Below are positions 1-5,727 of a DNA stretch of 6,609 nucleotides, in pieces. Numbering within the stretch: the first letter of the stretch is position 1; every line of letters begins with the position of its first letter. Under the pieces are notes generated by a model. That model was not told the DNA's origin. It did no database searches and saw only the letters and a list, made by a program, of their open reading frames with translations. Both the position numbers and the translations under genes were made by a program. The DNA lies in contig WRGV01000100.1 of the NCBI GenBank assembly GCA_009787035.1, positions 1 through 6,609 on the forward strand. The letters are read 5' to 3'. The DNA is from Propionibacteriaceae bacterium. GTDB taxonomy: Bacteria; Actinomycetota; Actinomycetes; Propionibacteriales; Propionibacteriaceae.

Positions 1-11
1 CCGTGCGGCCG

Positions 12-746
12 CTATGCGCTCGCTGTCCGCACGAGGATCCGTCCGCACTCGTCGCAGCGCAGAATGGTGGACGCATCCGCCTCGGCCGCGGCGCGCACCG
101 CGGCCGCATCCAGCTGGAGCCCGCACCCCGAGCAGCGCCCATTTCGCAGCTCGGCGGCGCCGGTGCCCAGGCGCGCGGCCACCTTGGTGTACAGCGCCAA
201 GACGTCGGCCGGGATCTGCTCCACCAGACCGGTCCGGCGCTGGGTCAGCCCTGCCAACTCCTGCTCGGCCTGGCGCATCTGGTCGTCGCGGCTGGCGATG
301 AGCGCCCGCATGCGATCCTCCAGGCCCGTGCGCGTCGCCGTGAGCTCGGCCACCTTCGCCTCGCCATCCTCGACGACCTGCATCAGCTCCAGCGACTCGT
401 CCTCCAGCACCGAGATGCGCCCGGACAGATGCTCGATCTCCGACTGCAGCCCGGCGATCTGCTTCTGCTCGTTGACGACGCCGTCGTCCAGCCGCTGCTG
501 GTCGCGTGCCAACCGCGTGCGAGCCACCTCCAGATCGTCGTTGCGGCGTTCGAGCTCGGCGTTGGTGTCGCTGATCTGGGTCTGCACGGCGACGATCTGC
601 TCACTGGTCGCCACGCGCTGCGTGTTGAGCTCGACCAGCTCCGCGTGTTCGGGCAGCGCCTTCGCGCGCCGCTGCACGACCGTGCTCGCGTTGTCCAGAT
701 CGGCGAGCGTGACGAGGAGAGCCTGGATGGCTGGACGAGCCTGCAT
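12..746 (-). CDS. Coiled-coil protein with C-terminal C4 zinc ribbon
   Basis: The product is 244 aa from the chosen start. Residues about 30-175 are rich in Glu, Gln, Arg and Leu with heptad-like spacing and almost no Pro, indicating a long coiled coil. The C-terminus carries two CxxC pairs, C205-S-G-C208 and C231-D-E-C234, about 22 residues apart, which is the zf-RING_7 / CT398-like zinc ribbon architecture. Proteins of this family are widespread in Actinobacteria (Rv2229c of M. tuberculosis is the one I recall, beside a Nif3-like protein and an RNase H protein). They are thought to bind nucleic acid or act as scaffolds, but the biochemical role is unsettled. An ATG two codons further upstream (752) is possible. 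I prefer 746 because GAAAGG lies exactly 6 nt before it and abuts the upstream ATG. The gene diverges from pepP. Family assignment is firm; function is not. Confidence 0.9.
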   Translation of the reverse strand: MQARPAIQALLVTLADLDNASTVVQRRAKALPEHAELVELNTQRVATSEQIVAVQTQISDTNAELERRNDDLEVARTRLARDQQRLDDGVVNEQKQIAGLQSEIEHLSGRISVLEDESLELMQVVEDGEAKVAELTATRTGLEDRMRALIASRDDQMRQAEQELAGLTQRRTGLVEQIPADVLALYTKVAARLGTGAAELRNGRCSGCGLQLDAAAVRAAAEADASTILRCDECGRILVRTASA

Positions 747-752
747 GGGCAT

Positions 753-758
753 CCTTTC
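753..758 (-). promoter_or_regulatory. Ribosome binding site that decides the zinc-ribbon gene start
   Basis: Read on the minus strand, GAAAGG lies 6 nt before the ATG at 746 and 0 nt before the in-frame ATG at 752. The spacing supports the downstream start. Confidence 0.6.
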
Positions 759-778
759 GACGGGTGCGTGACCAAGCC

Positions 779-784
779 AGGATA
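779..784 (-). promoter_or_regulatory. Possible -10 element for the zinc-ribbon gene
   Basis: TATCCT on the minus strand matches the sigma-70-type consensus at 4 of 6 positions and would start transcription roughly 20-30 nt before the gene. I see no convincing -35 hexamer at normal spacing, so this is only a candidate. Confidence 0.25.
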
Positions 785-836
785 CCGCCAGCGCTCACCC
801 CATCGGGCCCTGAATGGTCGCTGCACGTCACGGGGC

Positions 837-842
837 TACACT
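837..842 (+). promoter_or_regulatory. Possible -10 element for pepP
   Basis: TACACT, in the context GGGGCTACACTGGGG, matches 4 of 6 consensus positions and lies about 60 nt before the pepP ATG. The -35 region is weak. This placement would leave a leader of about 50 nt containing the GAGGA ribosome binding site at 886-890. It also argues against the in-frame upstream ATG at 814, which would lie before the transcription start. Confidence 0.3.
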
Positions 843-900
843 GGGGCGCGCGAGGAGCGCGGGGGGCGCACCCAGCAAACACATCGAGGACAGGCACATC

Positions 901-2352
901 ATGAGCGACCAGCAGCTTCCGTCGGTCAACCGGCAGATCTCCTATTCGGACGCCTTCAAGGCGTTCATCTGCGAGGACTGGGCACCCTACCCGTCCCGGC
1001 TGCCCGAGGCGCTGCCGGCGTCCGCGTACGCCGGGGCGCGCCGCGAGGCGCTGTCCGCACAGTTCCCGGGTGAGCGACTGGTCATCCCGGCCGGCGGCCT
1101 GCGCGTGCGCAACAACGACTGCGACTTCCGCTTCCGTCCACACTCGGCCTTCGCCCACCTGACGGGCCTGGGCACCGACCGCGAGCCCGGCGCGGTGCTC
1201 GTGCTGGATCCGACCTGGGACGGCGGCCACAAAGCCACGCTGTACTTCCATCCGCGCGTGCCGCGCACCGATCCCGAGTTCTACGCCAGCTCGCGCTACG
1301 GCGAGATGTGGGTCGGCCAGCGCGAGTCGCTGGACGAGATGTCGGCCCTGTGCGGCATCACCTGTGCGAGCGTCGAGTCGCTGCCGAGCGTCTTGCAGGC
1401 CACCCGGGTGCCCACGCGCGTGCTGCGCGACGCCGATCCCGACGTCACGGCGCTCGTCGACCAGGCGCGCGGCGGCTGCCCCGAGGGTGCCGATCAGGCG
1501 CTGCAGGTGGCGTGCAGCGAGCTGCGCCGCATCAAGGACGCGTTCGAGGTGGCCCAGCTGCGCGAGGCCTGCGACCGCACCGCGTCCGCGTTCGCCGACG
1601 TCGTCCGCAACCTGGCCACCGCCGAGCGCGCCGGACGCGGCGAGCGCTGGGTCGAAGGCGTCTTCGGGCTGCACGCCCGCCACGTCGGCAACGCCGTGGG
1701 CTACGACACCATCGCGGCCGCCGGCGACCACGCCAACACGCTGCACTGGATCTGCAACGACGGCCCGATCCGCTCCGGCGAGCTCCTGCTGCTGGACGCC
1801 GGCATTGAGCTGGATTCGCTCTACACCGCCGACATCACCCGCACGCTGCCGATCAACGGCCGCTTCAGCGACGCGCAGCGCCAGGTGTACGACGCGGTCC
1901 GTGCCGCCCAGCAGGCCGGCATCGATGCAGCCAAGCCGGGCGCCATGTTCTCGGCCCCGCACGATGCCGCCGTCGCGGTGCTGACGCAGGCGTTCGCCGA
2001 CTGGGGCATCCTTCCCGTCAGCGTGGATCAGGCGCTGTCGCCCGATGGCGGCCAGTGGCGCCGCTGGATGGTGCACCACACGTCGCACATGCTGGGCCTG
2101 GACGTGCACGATTGCGCTCACGCCCTGCGCGAACACTACAAGGACGGTCCGCTGGAGGAAGGCATGGTGCTGACGGTGGAGCCGGGCATCTACTTCAAGT
2201 CCACCGACCTGCACGTGCCGCCGGAGCTGCGCGGCATCGGCGTGCGCATCGAAGACGACATCGTCATCACCGCCACGGGCTGCGACATCCTGTCGTCGGC
2301 ACTGCCGCGTGAGTCCGCCGACGTCGAGGCCTGGATGGCGCCGCTGCTCTAG
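901..2352 (+). CDS. pepP: Xaa-Pro aminopeptidase (aminopeptidase P, peptidase family M24B)
   Basis: The 483-aa protein should be a cytoplasmic dimetal (usually Mn) exopeptidase that removes an N-terminal residue preceding proline. Residues about 45-190 form the AMP_N domain; the rest is the pita-bread catalytic domain. By comparison with E. coli PepP, all five metal ligands are present: D299 (LLLLDAGIE), D311 (TADITRT), H396 (HHTSHMLGLD), E427 (TVEPGIY) and E451 (GVRIEDD). The active-site histidines H282 (TLHW) and H403 (DVHD) are also there. The length matches the actinobacterial form, which is longer than the 441-aa E. coli enzyme. I chose the ATG at 901 because GAGGA lies 10 nt upstream (with a second AGG 6 nt upstream) and homology begins there. 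An ORF extension to 814 reads through the promoter region and looks non-coding. The gene converges on the 17M-like gene with a 7-bp gap. Confidence 0.95.
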   Translation: MSDQQLPSVNRQISYSDAFKAFICEDWAPYPSRLPEALPASAYAGARREALSAQFPGERLVIPAGGLRVRNNDCDFRFRPHSAFAHLTGLGTDREPGAVLVLDPTWDGGHKATLYFHPRVPRTDPEFYASSRYGEMWVGQRESLDEMSALCGITCASVESLPSVLQATRVPTRVLRDADPDVTALVDQARGGCPEGADQALQVACSELRRIKDAFEVAQLREACDRTASAFADVVRNLATAERAGRGERWVEGVFGLHARHVGNAVGYDTIAAAGDHANTLHWICNDGPIRSGELLLLDAGIELDSLYTADITRTLPINGRFSDAQRQVYDAVRAAQQAGIDAAKPGAMFSAPHDAAVAVLTQAFADWGILPVSVDQALSPDGGQWRRWMVHHTSHMLGLDVHDCAHALREHYKDGPLEEGMVLTVEPGIYFKSTDLHVPPELRGIGVRIEDDIVITATGCDILSSALPRESADVEAWMAPLL

Positions 2353-2359
2353 CAGCGGC
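2340..2359. terminator. Inverted repeat over the pepP stop, candidate bidirectional terminator
   Basis: GCCGCTGCT (2340-2348) and AGCAGCGGC (2351-2359) are perfect inverted copies with CT between them. As RNA this gives an 8-bp GC-rich stem with a UCUA tetraloop. It contains the pepP TAG and ends at the base before the opposing gene's stop. There is no T-tract on either side, as is common for terminators in high-GC actinobacteria. Because the repeat is symmetric it could act on both convergent transcripts. Function is inferred. Confidence 0.5.
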
Positions 2360-3208
2360 TCACAGGTCGAAGCTGTACCGCCGGGCGGTGGTGGTCTCCG
2401 ACTGGGACTCGGCCGGCGCATCGTCGCCGGGCAGGGCGCGGGCCGGATGCCACGCGGGCGCCGCAGGCTGCGTCAGCCCAGGCTGGGCGTGTTCTGGAGA
2501 ATGCGGGCGTTCCGGCAGGCGCAGCGGTTCCGGGATGCGCACGGGCGGACGCAGCGGGATCGACGGGCGCACCGGCTCGGCCGGACGGACGGCCTCAGGT
2601 TTGACGGTCGGCTCGGCCTCAGGCTCCGGCGTGGCAACACCCGCGCTGCGGCTCCACATGCGCGGATCGACGGTCACCTCAGATGTCGGCGCCTCGATGA
2701 CCTCCCAGCCCTCGTCGGCCTCCTCGGCCTCGGCAAGCAGCGTCCGGGCCCGGGCGGCCACGGCGGCGTCCCCCACCACGTCGAACCGGCTCGGCACCGG
2801 CACGAGTTCGGGCGTGCGCTCCGACTCCGAGTGTGTCAGCGCGTACACGACCAGCGAAGCCACGGCGCCGTACACGATGCCGCTGCCCAGACACCACCCG
2901 ATCACCTCGTACACCGGGATGGCCGGCAGGAACCACCACAGCACCACGGACAGACCCAGGCCGCAGACCAGCCCAGCTCCGACGCCGATCATCACGATGC
3001 GGCGCCACGGCGAGACCTGCGTCTGGGGAACAACCATGCGCAATCCCGTGCCGACAAGCATCAACTGATCGGCGGGCACGCCCTGGCTGGTCAGATAGCG
3101 GATTGTCCGTTCGGCCTCGGCCTGCGTGTCATACCCCGCGATGCCTCCCGGTTGGTGATAGCTCGACGGACGGACTGCGTTCGCCGGACAAAGACGAGGG
3201 GTCGTCAC
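2360..3208 (-). CDS. 17M-like (YflT-type) membrane protein with proline-rich C-terminal tail
   Basis: The 282-aa protein has three parts. Residues about 20-62 (IAGYDTQAEAERTIRYL through LVGTGLRMV) match the general stress protein 17M-like domain (PF11181). Two hydrophobic segments follow at about 71-94 and 100-123, and a short motif at about 139-161 (PSRFDVVGDA) is typical of the actinobacterial versions. Residues about 172-275 are a low-complexity Pro/Glu/Arg tail, probably disordered and cytoplasmic. The name 'general stress protein' comes from Bacillus YflT; no biochemical activity is established. The start is a GTG with a consensus AGGAGG 6 nt upstream. The gene converges on pepP and diverges from mrp. 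Comparable genes often sit near magnesium-transporter, mrp and pepP genes in Actinobacteria (recollection, not checked). Confidence 0.85.
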   Translation of the reverse strand: MTTPRLCPANAVRPSSYHQPGGIAGYDTQAEAERTIRYLTSQGVPADQLMLVGTGLRMVVPQTQVSPWRRIVMIGVGAGLVCGLGLSVVLWWFLPAIPVYEVIGWCLGSGIVYGAVASLVVYALTHSESERTPELVPVPSRFDVVGDAAVAARARTLLAEAEEADEGWEVIEAPTSEVTVDPRMWSRSAGVATPEPEAEPTVKPEAVRPAEPVRPSIPLRPPVRIPEPLRLPERPHSPEHAQPGLTQPAAPAWHPARALPGDDAPAESQSETTTARRYSFDL

Positions 3209-3214
3209 GGGTTG

Positions 3215-3220
3215 CCTCCT
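3215..3220 (-). promoter_or_regulatory. Consensus Shine-Dalgarno fixing the GTG start of the 17M-like gene
   Basis: AGGAGG on the minus strand lies exactly 6 nt before the GTG at 3208. It is the strongest ribosome binding site in the window and makes this non-ATG start secure. Confidence 0.85.
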
Positions 3221-3250
3221 TCGATGGCCGAATGCGGGGGTGACCTCACG

Positions 3251-3256
3251 ATCCTA
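3251..3256 (-). promoter_or_regulatory. Possible -10 element for the 17M-like gene
   Basis: TAGGAT on the minus strand is a common actinobacterial -10 form. It would place the transcription start near 3244, giving a leader of about 36 nt that contains the AGGAGG site. The -35 is poor (CGGTCA at 16-nt spacing, 3 of 6 matches). Confidence 0.4.
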
Positions 3257-3316
3257 CTGCCCGAGGCCAACTTGACCGCCTCAGGCACGCGGTCGCCCCC
3301 CACGACACGGTCGAAC

Positions 3317-3345
3317 TTGCAAACGTCGCCCAGATCACGTAAACA
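3317..3345 (+). promoter_or_regulatory. Possible mrp promoter
   Basis: TTGCAA (3317-3322) and TAAACA (3340-3345) are separated by 17 nt and match the -35 and -10 consensus at 4 and 3 of 6 positions. If real, transcription would start at or just before the mrp ATG, giving a leaderless or nearly leaderless mRNA. A second -35-like TTGACC at 3272-3277 has no matching -10. Confidence 0.25.
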
Positions 3346-3353
3346 CGAGGATC

Positions 3354-4475
3354 ATGAGTGATACCACCTCACCACTGTCCCAAGCCGTCCACGCAGCGCT
3401 CGACACTGTGATCGATCCCGAGCTGCGCCGGCCCATCTCCGATCTCGGCATGATCCGCGACGTCCGGATCGTCGGCAGCCGCGTCCACGTCACGCTGGCG
3501 CTGACGATCGCCGGATGCCCGCTGCGCGACACGCTCGACCAGAACGTGCGCCAGGCCGTGTCCGCCGTGCCCGGCGTCAAGGAGGTGGACGTCGACATGC
3601 AGGTCATGGACGACCGCCAACGCGCGCAGGTCTCCGCGCAACTGCGCGGCACCACCGAGGCGGAAACCAACCCGTTCGCAAGCCCCGACTGCACCACCGT
3701 CGTGCTGGCGATCGCCAGCGGAAAGGGCGGTGTCGGCAAGTCGTCCATCACCGTCAACCTGGCCGTGGCGCTGGCGGCGCGCGGCCTGCACGTGGGCCTG
3801 CTGGACGCCGACATCTACGGCCACTCGATTCCGGACATGATGGGCGTCGGCGACACGCGCCCCACGCTGATGGACGACATGCTGCTGCCCGTGCCGGCGC
3901 ACGGCGTCGCCGTGATGAGCCTGGGCATGCTCAAGGACAGCCGCGACCAGTTCATCGCGTGGCGCGGCCCGATGCTCGACCGCGGGCTGTCGCAGCTGCT
4001 GACCGAGGTCTACTGGGGCGACCTGGACGTCCTCCTGGTCGACCTGCCGCCCGGCACGGGCGACATGCCGATGTCGGTGGCCCGTCAGCTGCCGGGCAGC
4101 GCCGTCATCGTCGTCACCACGCCGCAGATGGCCGCCGCCGAGGTGGCCGAGCGCGCCGGCGCCCTGGCCGACAAGATGGGCCAGCGTGTGCTGGGCGTCG
4201 TGGAGAACATGAGCTACCTGGAAGCCACCTGCCCGCACTGCGGCAAGGATCACCGCGTCGAGGTCTTCGGCCACGGCGGCGGCGCCGAGGTGGCCGCCTC
4301 GCTGGCACGCCGCACGGGTGAGGCCGTGCCGCTGCTGGCCCAGATCCCGATGGATGAGCGCCTGCGCTCCGGCGGCGACACCGGCCAGCCCATCGTGGAG
4401 GGCGTGCCCGAATCGGCGTGCGCGCAGGCTCTCGCGAGCCTCGCCGAGCGCCTGTCGAGCCTGGCGGCCCGCTAG
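3354..4475 (+). CDS. mrp: Mrp/ApbC/NBP35-family Fe-S cluster carrier ATPase
   Basis: The 373-aa cytoplasmic protein is predicted to bind and pass on [4Fe-4S] clusters. Residues about 5-85 are the MIP18/DUF59 domain, with the hallmark DPEL, SDLGMI and IAGCPL (C55). Residues about 112-365 are the ParA/MinD-like P-loop domain. They include the deviant Walker A GKGGVGKSS (123-131, signature Lys K124), the switch motif DADIYGHSIPDMMG (151-164) and Walker B VLLVDLPPGTGD (226-237). CPHC at 293-296 is the CxxC that bridges a cluster at the dimer interface. Length and domain order are standard, and nothing essential is missing. The ATG at 3354 has GAGG only 3 nt upstream, but no other in-frame start precedes the conserved domain. 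The gene diverges from the 17M-like gene and runs head-on into the CapA-like gene, overlapping it by 4 bp. It lies close to tatB, as in M. tuberculosis (tatB Rv1224, mrp Rv1229c). Confidence 0.96.
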   Translation: MSDTTSPLSQAVHAALDTVIDPELRRPISDLGMIRDVRIVGSRVHVTLALTIAGCPLRDTLDQNVRQAVSAVPGVKEVDVDMQVMDDRQRAQVSAQLRGTTEAETNPFASPDCTTVVLAIASGKGGVGKSSITVNLAVALAARGLHVGLLDADIYGHSIPDMMGVGDTRPTLMDDMLLPVPAHGVAVMSLGMLKDSRDQFIAWRGPMLDRGLSQLLTEVYWGDLDVLLVDLPPGTGDMPMSVARQLPGSAVIVVTTPQMAAAEVAERAGALADKMGQRVLGVVENMSYLEATCPHCGKDHRVEVFGHGGGAEVAASLARRTGEAVPLLAQIPMDERLRSGGDTGQPIVEGVPESACAQALASLAERLSSLAAR

Positions 4476-4494
4476 CCCTGTCCCAGGGCCGCCA
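4462..4494. terminator. Inverted repeat over the shared mrp/capA-like stops, candidate bidirectional terminator
   Basis: TGGCGGCCC (4462-4470) and GGGCCGCCA (4486-4494) are a perfect 9-bp inverted pair around a 15-nt loop that holds both stop codons. A competing inner hairpin, GCCCTG (4475-4480) with CAGGGC (4484-4489) and a 3-nt loop, occupies part of the same sequence. No T-tract is present. Position at a convergent junction supports termination, but the function is inferred. Confidence 0.5.
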
Positions 4495-5686
4495 TCGTCG
4501 CGTCCCACTGCAGGCGCTGCTTGATGGCGGCCAACTGGTCGGGCGTCGCCGGCTTGACCAGCTTGTCGGCGTCGTTGGAGCCCCGCACGTCGTAGGCATA
4601 CGACAGCGTCAGCTTGTCCAGGTGTTGGCTTTGCGCCAGCTGCTCGCACCGGGCGAAATCGCCCCGGCACTGCCCGGCGATGGACGACCACGCGGCCAGC
4701 TGTGCGACATCGTCCACGGTGGCGGTGACGTCGATGAGCGCTGAGCGCGTGACCTCGGTGTTCGACTGCTGGTCGAAGATGAAGTTGCCCATGCAGTAGA
4801 CGATGAGCTTGCCGTGGTAGGCCTCGGTGGTCTGCACCCAGTGCGCGTGGTTGCCAATGACCATGTCGGCGCCCGCATCCGCCATGTCGCGGTACAGCGC
4901 GGTCTTGATCTGGTCGGGTTTGGTCTTGTACTCGGCACCGCTGTGCGGCCAGGCGATCGTCGGCAGCAACTGCGCATACTGGGTGATCTCCTGCAGCTGG
5001 GCGGCCGTGGGGTTCTTGAACACGCCGTCATAGCCGCAGAAGCCGAACGGCACGGGATACTGCTTGTCCGACCCGTCCGACATCCTGGCGGTCACCGGCA
5101 GCACCACGACGTTGCAGTTGGGCGGGGTTTCGGGGTCGGGCGAGCCGAAATACTGGATGCCCTGCGCCTCCAGGTTGGCTCGTGTTGTCGCCAGGCCGGC
5201 GGCACCCTGGTTGCCGGAGTGGTTGTTGCCCAGGCTGACGGCCGTGAACCACGTGGCAACGCCGGGCAGGTACCGCGGGTCGCAGTTGAACGTCAGCGTC
5301 GCCTCCATCTGGGCCGACGTCATGGGGACGCCCGCCACGACCGGGCACTCGAGATTGGCAACCCAGGCGTCGTACGCCGAACGGTCAAACTCACCCAGCC
5401 GCGAGAACGGATACTCGTACTGCAGCGGGCTGGCCATCGACCAGTCGTTGATGTAGCGCCCGAAGAAGATGTCACCCATGAACAGGTAGGTGCCCCGGGC
5501 CGACACGGGCGCAGCTGGGGTCGGAGTCGGGGTGGGGGTCGGGCTCGGGGTCGGGGTGGGACTGGCAGACACGCCGGACGACGGGGGCATCGAAGACTGC
5601 GACGGCACGGGCGGCGGCGCACATGCGGTCAGGACCAACAGGGTCGCCACCACTGGCAATCCCCGCAAGGCTGGAGAGATCGACAT
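4472..5686 (-). CDS. CapA-family (PGA_cap) metallophosphatase-fold lipoprotein
   Basis: The 404-aa protein starts with a lipoprotein signal: one Arg (R8), a hydrophobic stretch at 10-21, and the lipobox LTAC with lipidated C22. Residues about 23-62 form a Pro/Ser/Thr linker with (PT)n repeats. Residues about 65-325 carry the CapA/PGA_cap fold: FMGDIFFGR (GD 71-72), NLE (111-113), SLGNNHSGNQG (GNNH 153-156), WPHSGAEY (H248), VIGNHAHWVQ (GNHAH 278-282) and YCMGNFIFD (GNF 300-302). These are the metal-binding motifs of the calcineurin-like superfamily. It should sit on the outer face of the membrane. The family is named for Bacillus poly-gamma-glutamate capsule synthesis, but there are no other pgs/cap genes here, so a capsule role is not supported; a hydrolase acting on wall or surface material is possible. 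The mature part has seven further cysteines (114, 135, 191, 217, 298, 340, 347). The gene lies 41 bp after tatB on the same strand, and its ribosome binding site is weak (GGA). Confidence 0.88.
   Translation of the reverse strand: MSISPALRGLPVVATLLVLTACAPPPVPSQSSMPPSSGVSASPTPTPSPTPTPTPTPAAPVSARGTYLFMGDIFFGRYINDWSMASPLQYEYPFSRLGEFDRSAYDAWVANLECPVVAGVPMTSAQMEATLTFNCDPRYLPGVATWFTAVSLGNNHSGNQGAAGLATTRANLEAQGIQYFGSPDPETPPNCNVVVLPVTARMSDGSDKQYPVPFGFCGYDGVFKNPTAAQLQEITQYAQLLPTIAWPHSGAEYKTKPDQIKTALYRDMADAGADMVIGNHAHWVQTTEAYHGKLIVYCMGNFIFDQQSNTEVTRSALIDVTATVDDVAQLAAWSSIAGQCRGDFARCEQLAQSQHLDKLTLSYAYDVRGSNDADKLVKPATPDQLAAIKQRLQWDATMAALGQG
5517..5560. repeat. G-run-rich low-complexity tract encoding the (PT)n linker
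   Basis: On the plus strand, six runs of three or more G at 5529-5560 (GGGG, GGGGG, GGG, GGGG, GGGG, GGG) are separated by 1-3 nt, with one more GGGG at 5517-5520. The minus strand encodes the Pro-Thr/Ser repeat linker of the CapA-like lipoprotein. The hexamer-like units can change number without a frameshift, and the G-rich strand has G-quadruplex potential. Confidence 0.75.
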
Positions 5687-5727
5687 GCGTCCAGGCTAAC
5701 GGACGAATGGCCCACCCTTGCGTGCGT
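5687..5727 (-). other. Short tatB to capA-like intergenic gap with a small hairpin
   Basis: The 41-bp gap holds no clear promoter, so co-transcription of tatB and the CapA-like gene is likely. CGTCC (5688-5692) and GGACG (5701-5705) form a 5-bp stem with an 8-nt loop, ending one base before the CapA-like ATG. Its stem includes the only Shine-Dalgarno-like GGA. Chance occurrence in GC-rich DNA is plausible. Confidence 0.35.

Noticed and set aside
814..900. In-frame upstream extension of pepP to an ATG at 814
   Set aside because: The extra 29 residues are low-complexity with no homology to the family, there is no ribosome binding site at 814, and a -10-like element lies inside the stretch.
3..1073. 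356-codon plus-strand frame over the zinc-ribbon gene and the start of pepP
   Set aside because: It crosses the divergent intergenic region, has no motifs, and opposes a coherent coiled-coil/zinc-ribbon protein.
2377..2389. Second small hairpin ACCGC/GCGGT after the pepP stop as a terminator
   Set aside because: Only 5 bp with a 3-nt loop inside the 17M-like coding end; the 9-bp repeat at 2340-2359 is a much better candidate.
601..2421. 606-codon open frame on the minus strand opposite pepP
   Set aside because: It overlaps a gene with all catalytic motifs intact, has His/Arg/Gly-heavy composition typical of antisense frames in high-GC DNA, and contains no recognisable motif.
4114..4599. 161-codon minus-strand frame overlapping the 3' ends of mrp and the capA-like gene
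   Set aside because: Arg/Pro-rich shadow translation across two well-supported genes, with no start signal.
3369..4691. 440-codon open frame on the minus strand opposite mrp
   Set aside because: It is antisense to a fully motif-bearing Mrp and extends into the capA-like gene in a different frame; its composition is that of a GC-driven shadow frame.
4472..5686. Poly-gamma-glutamate capsule locus
   Set aside because: Only the CapA-like fold is present; there are no CapB, CapC or CapD type genes nearby, and the family has many members without capsule roles.
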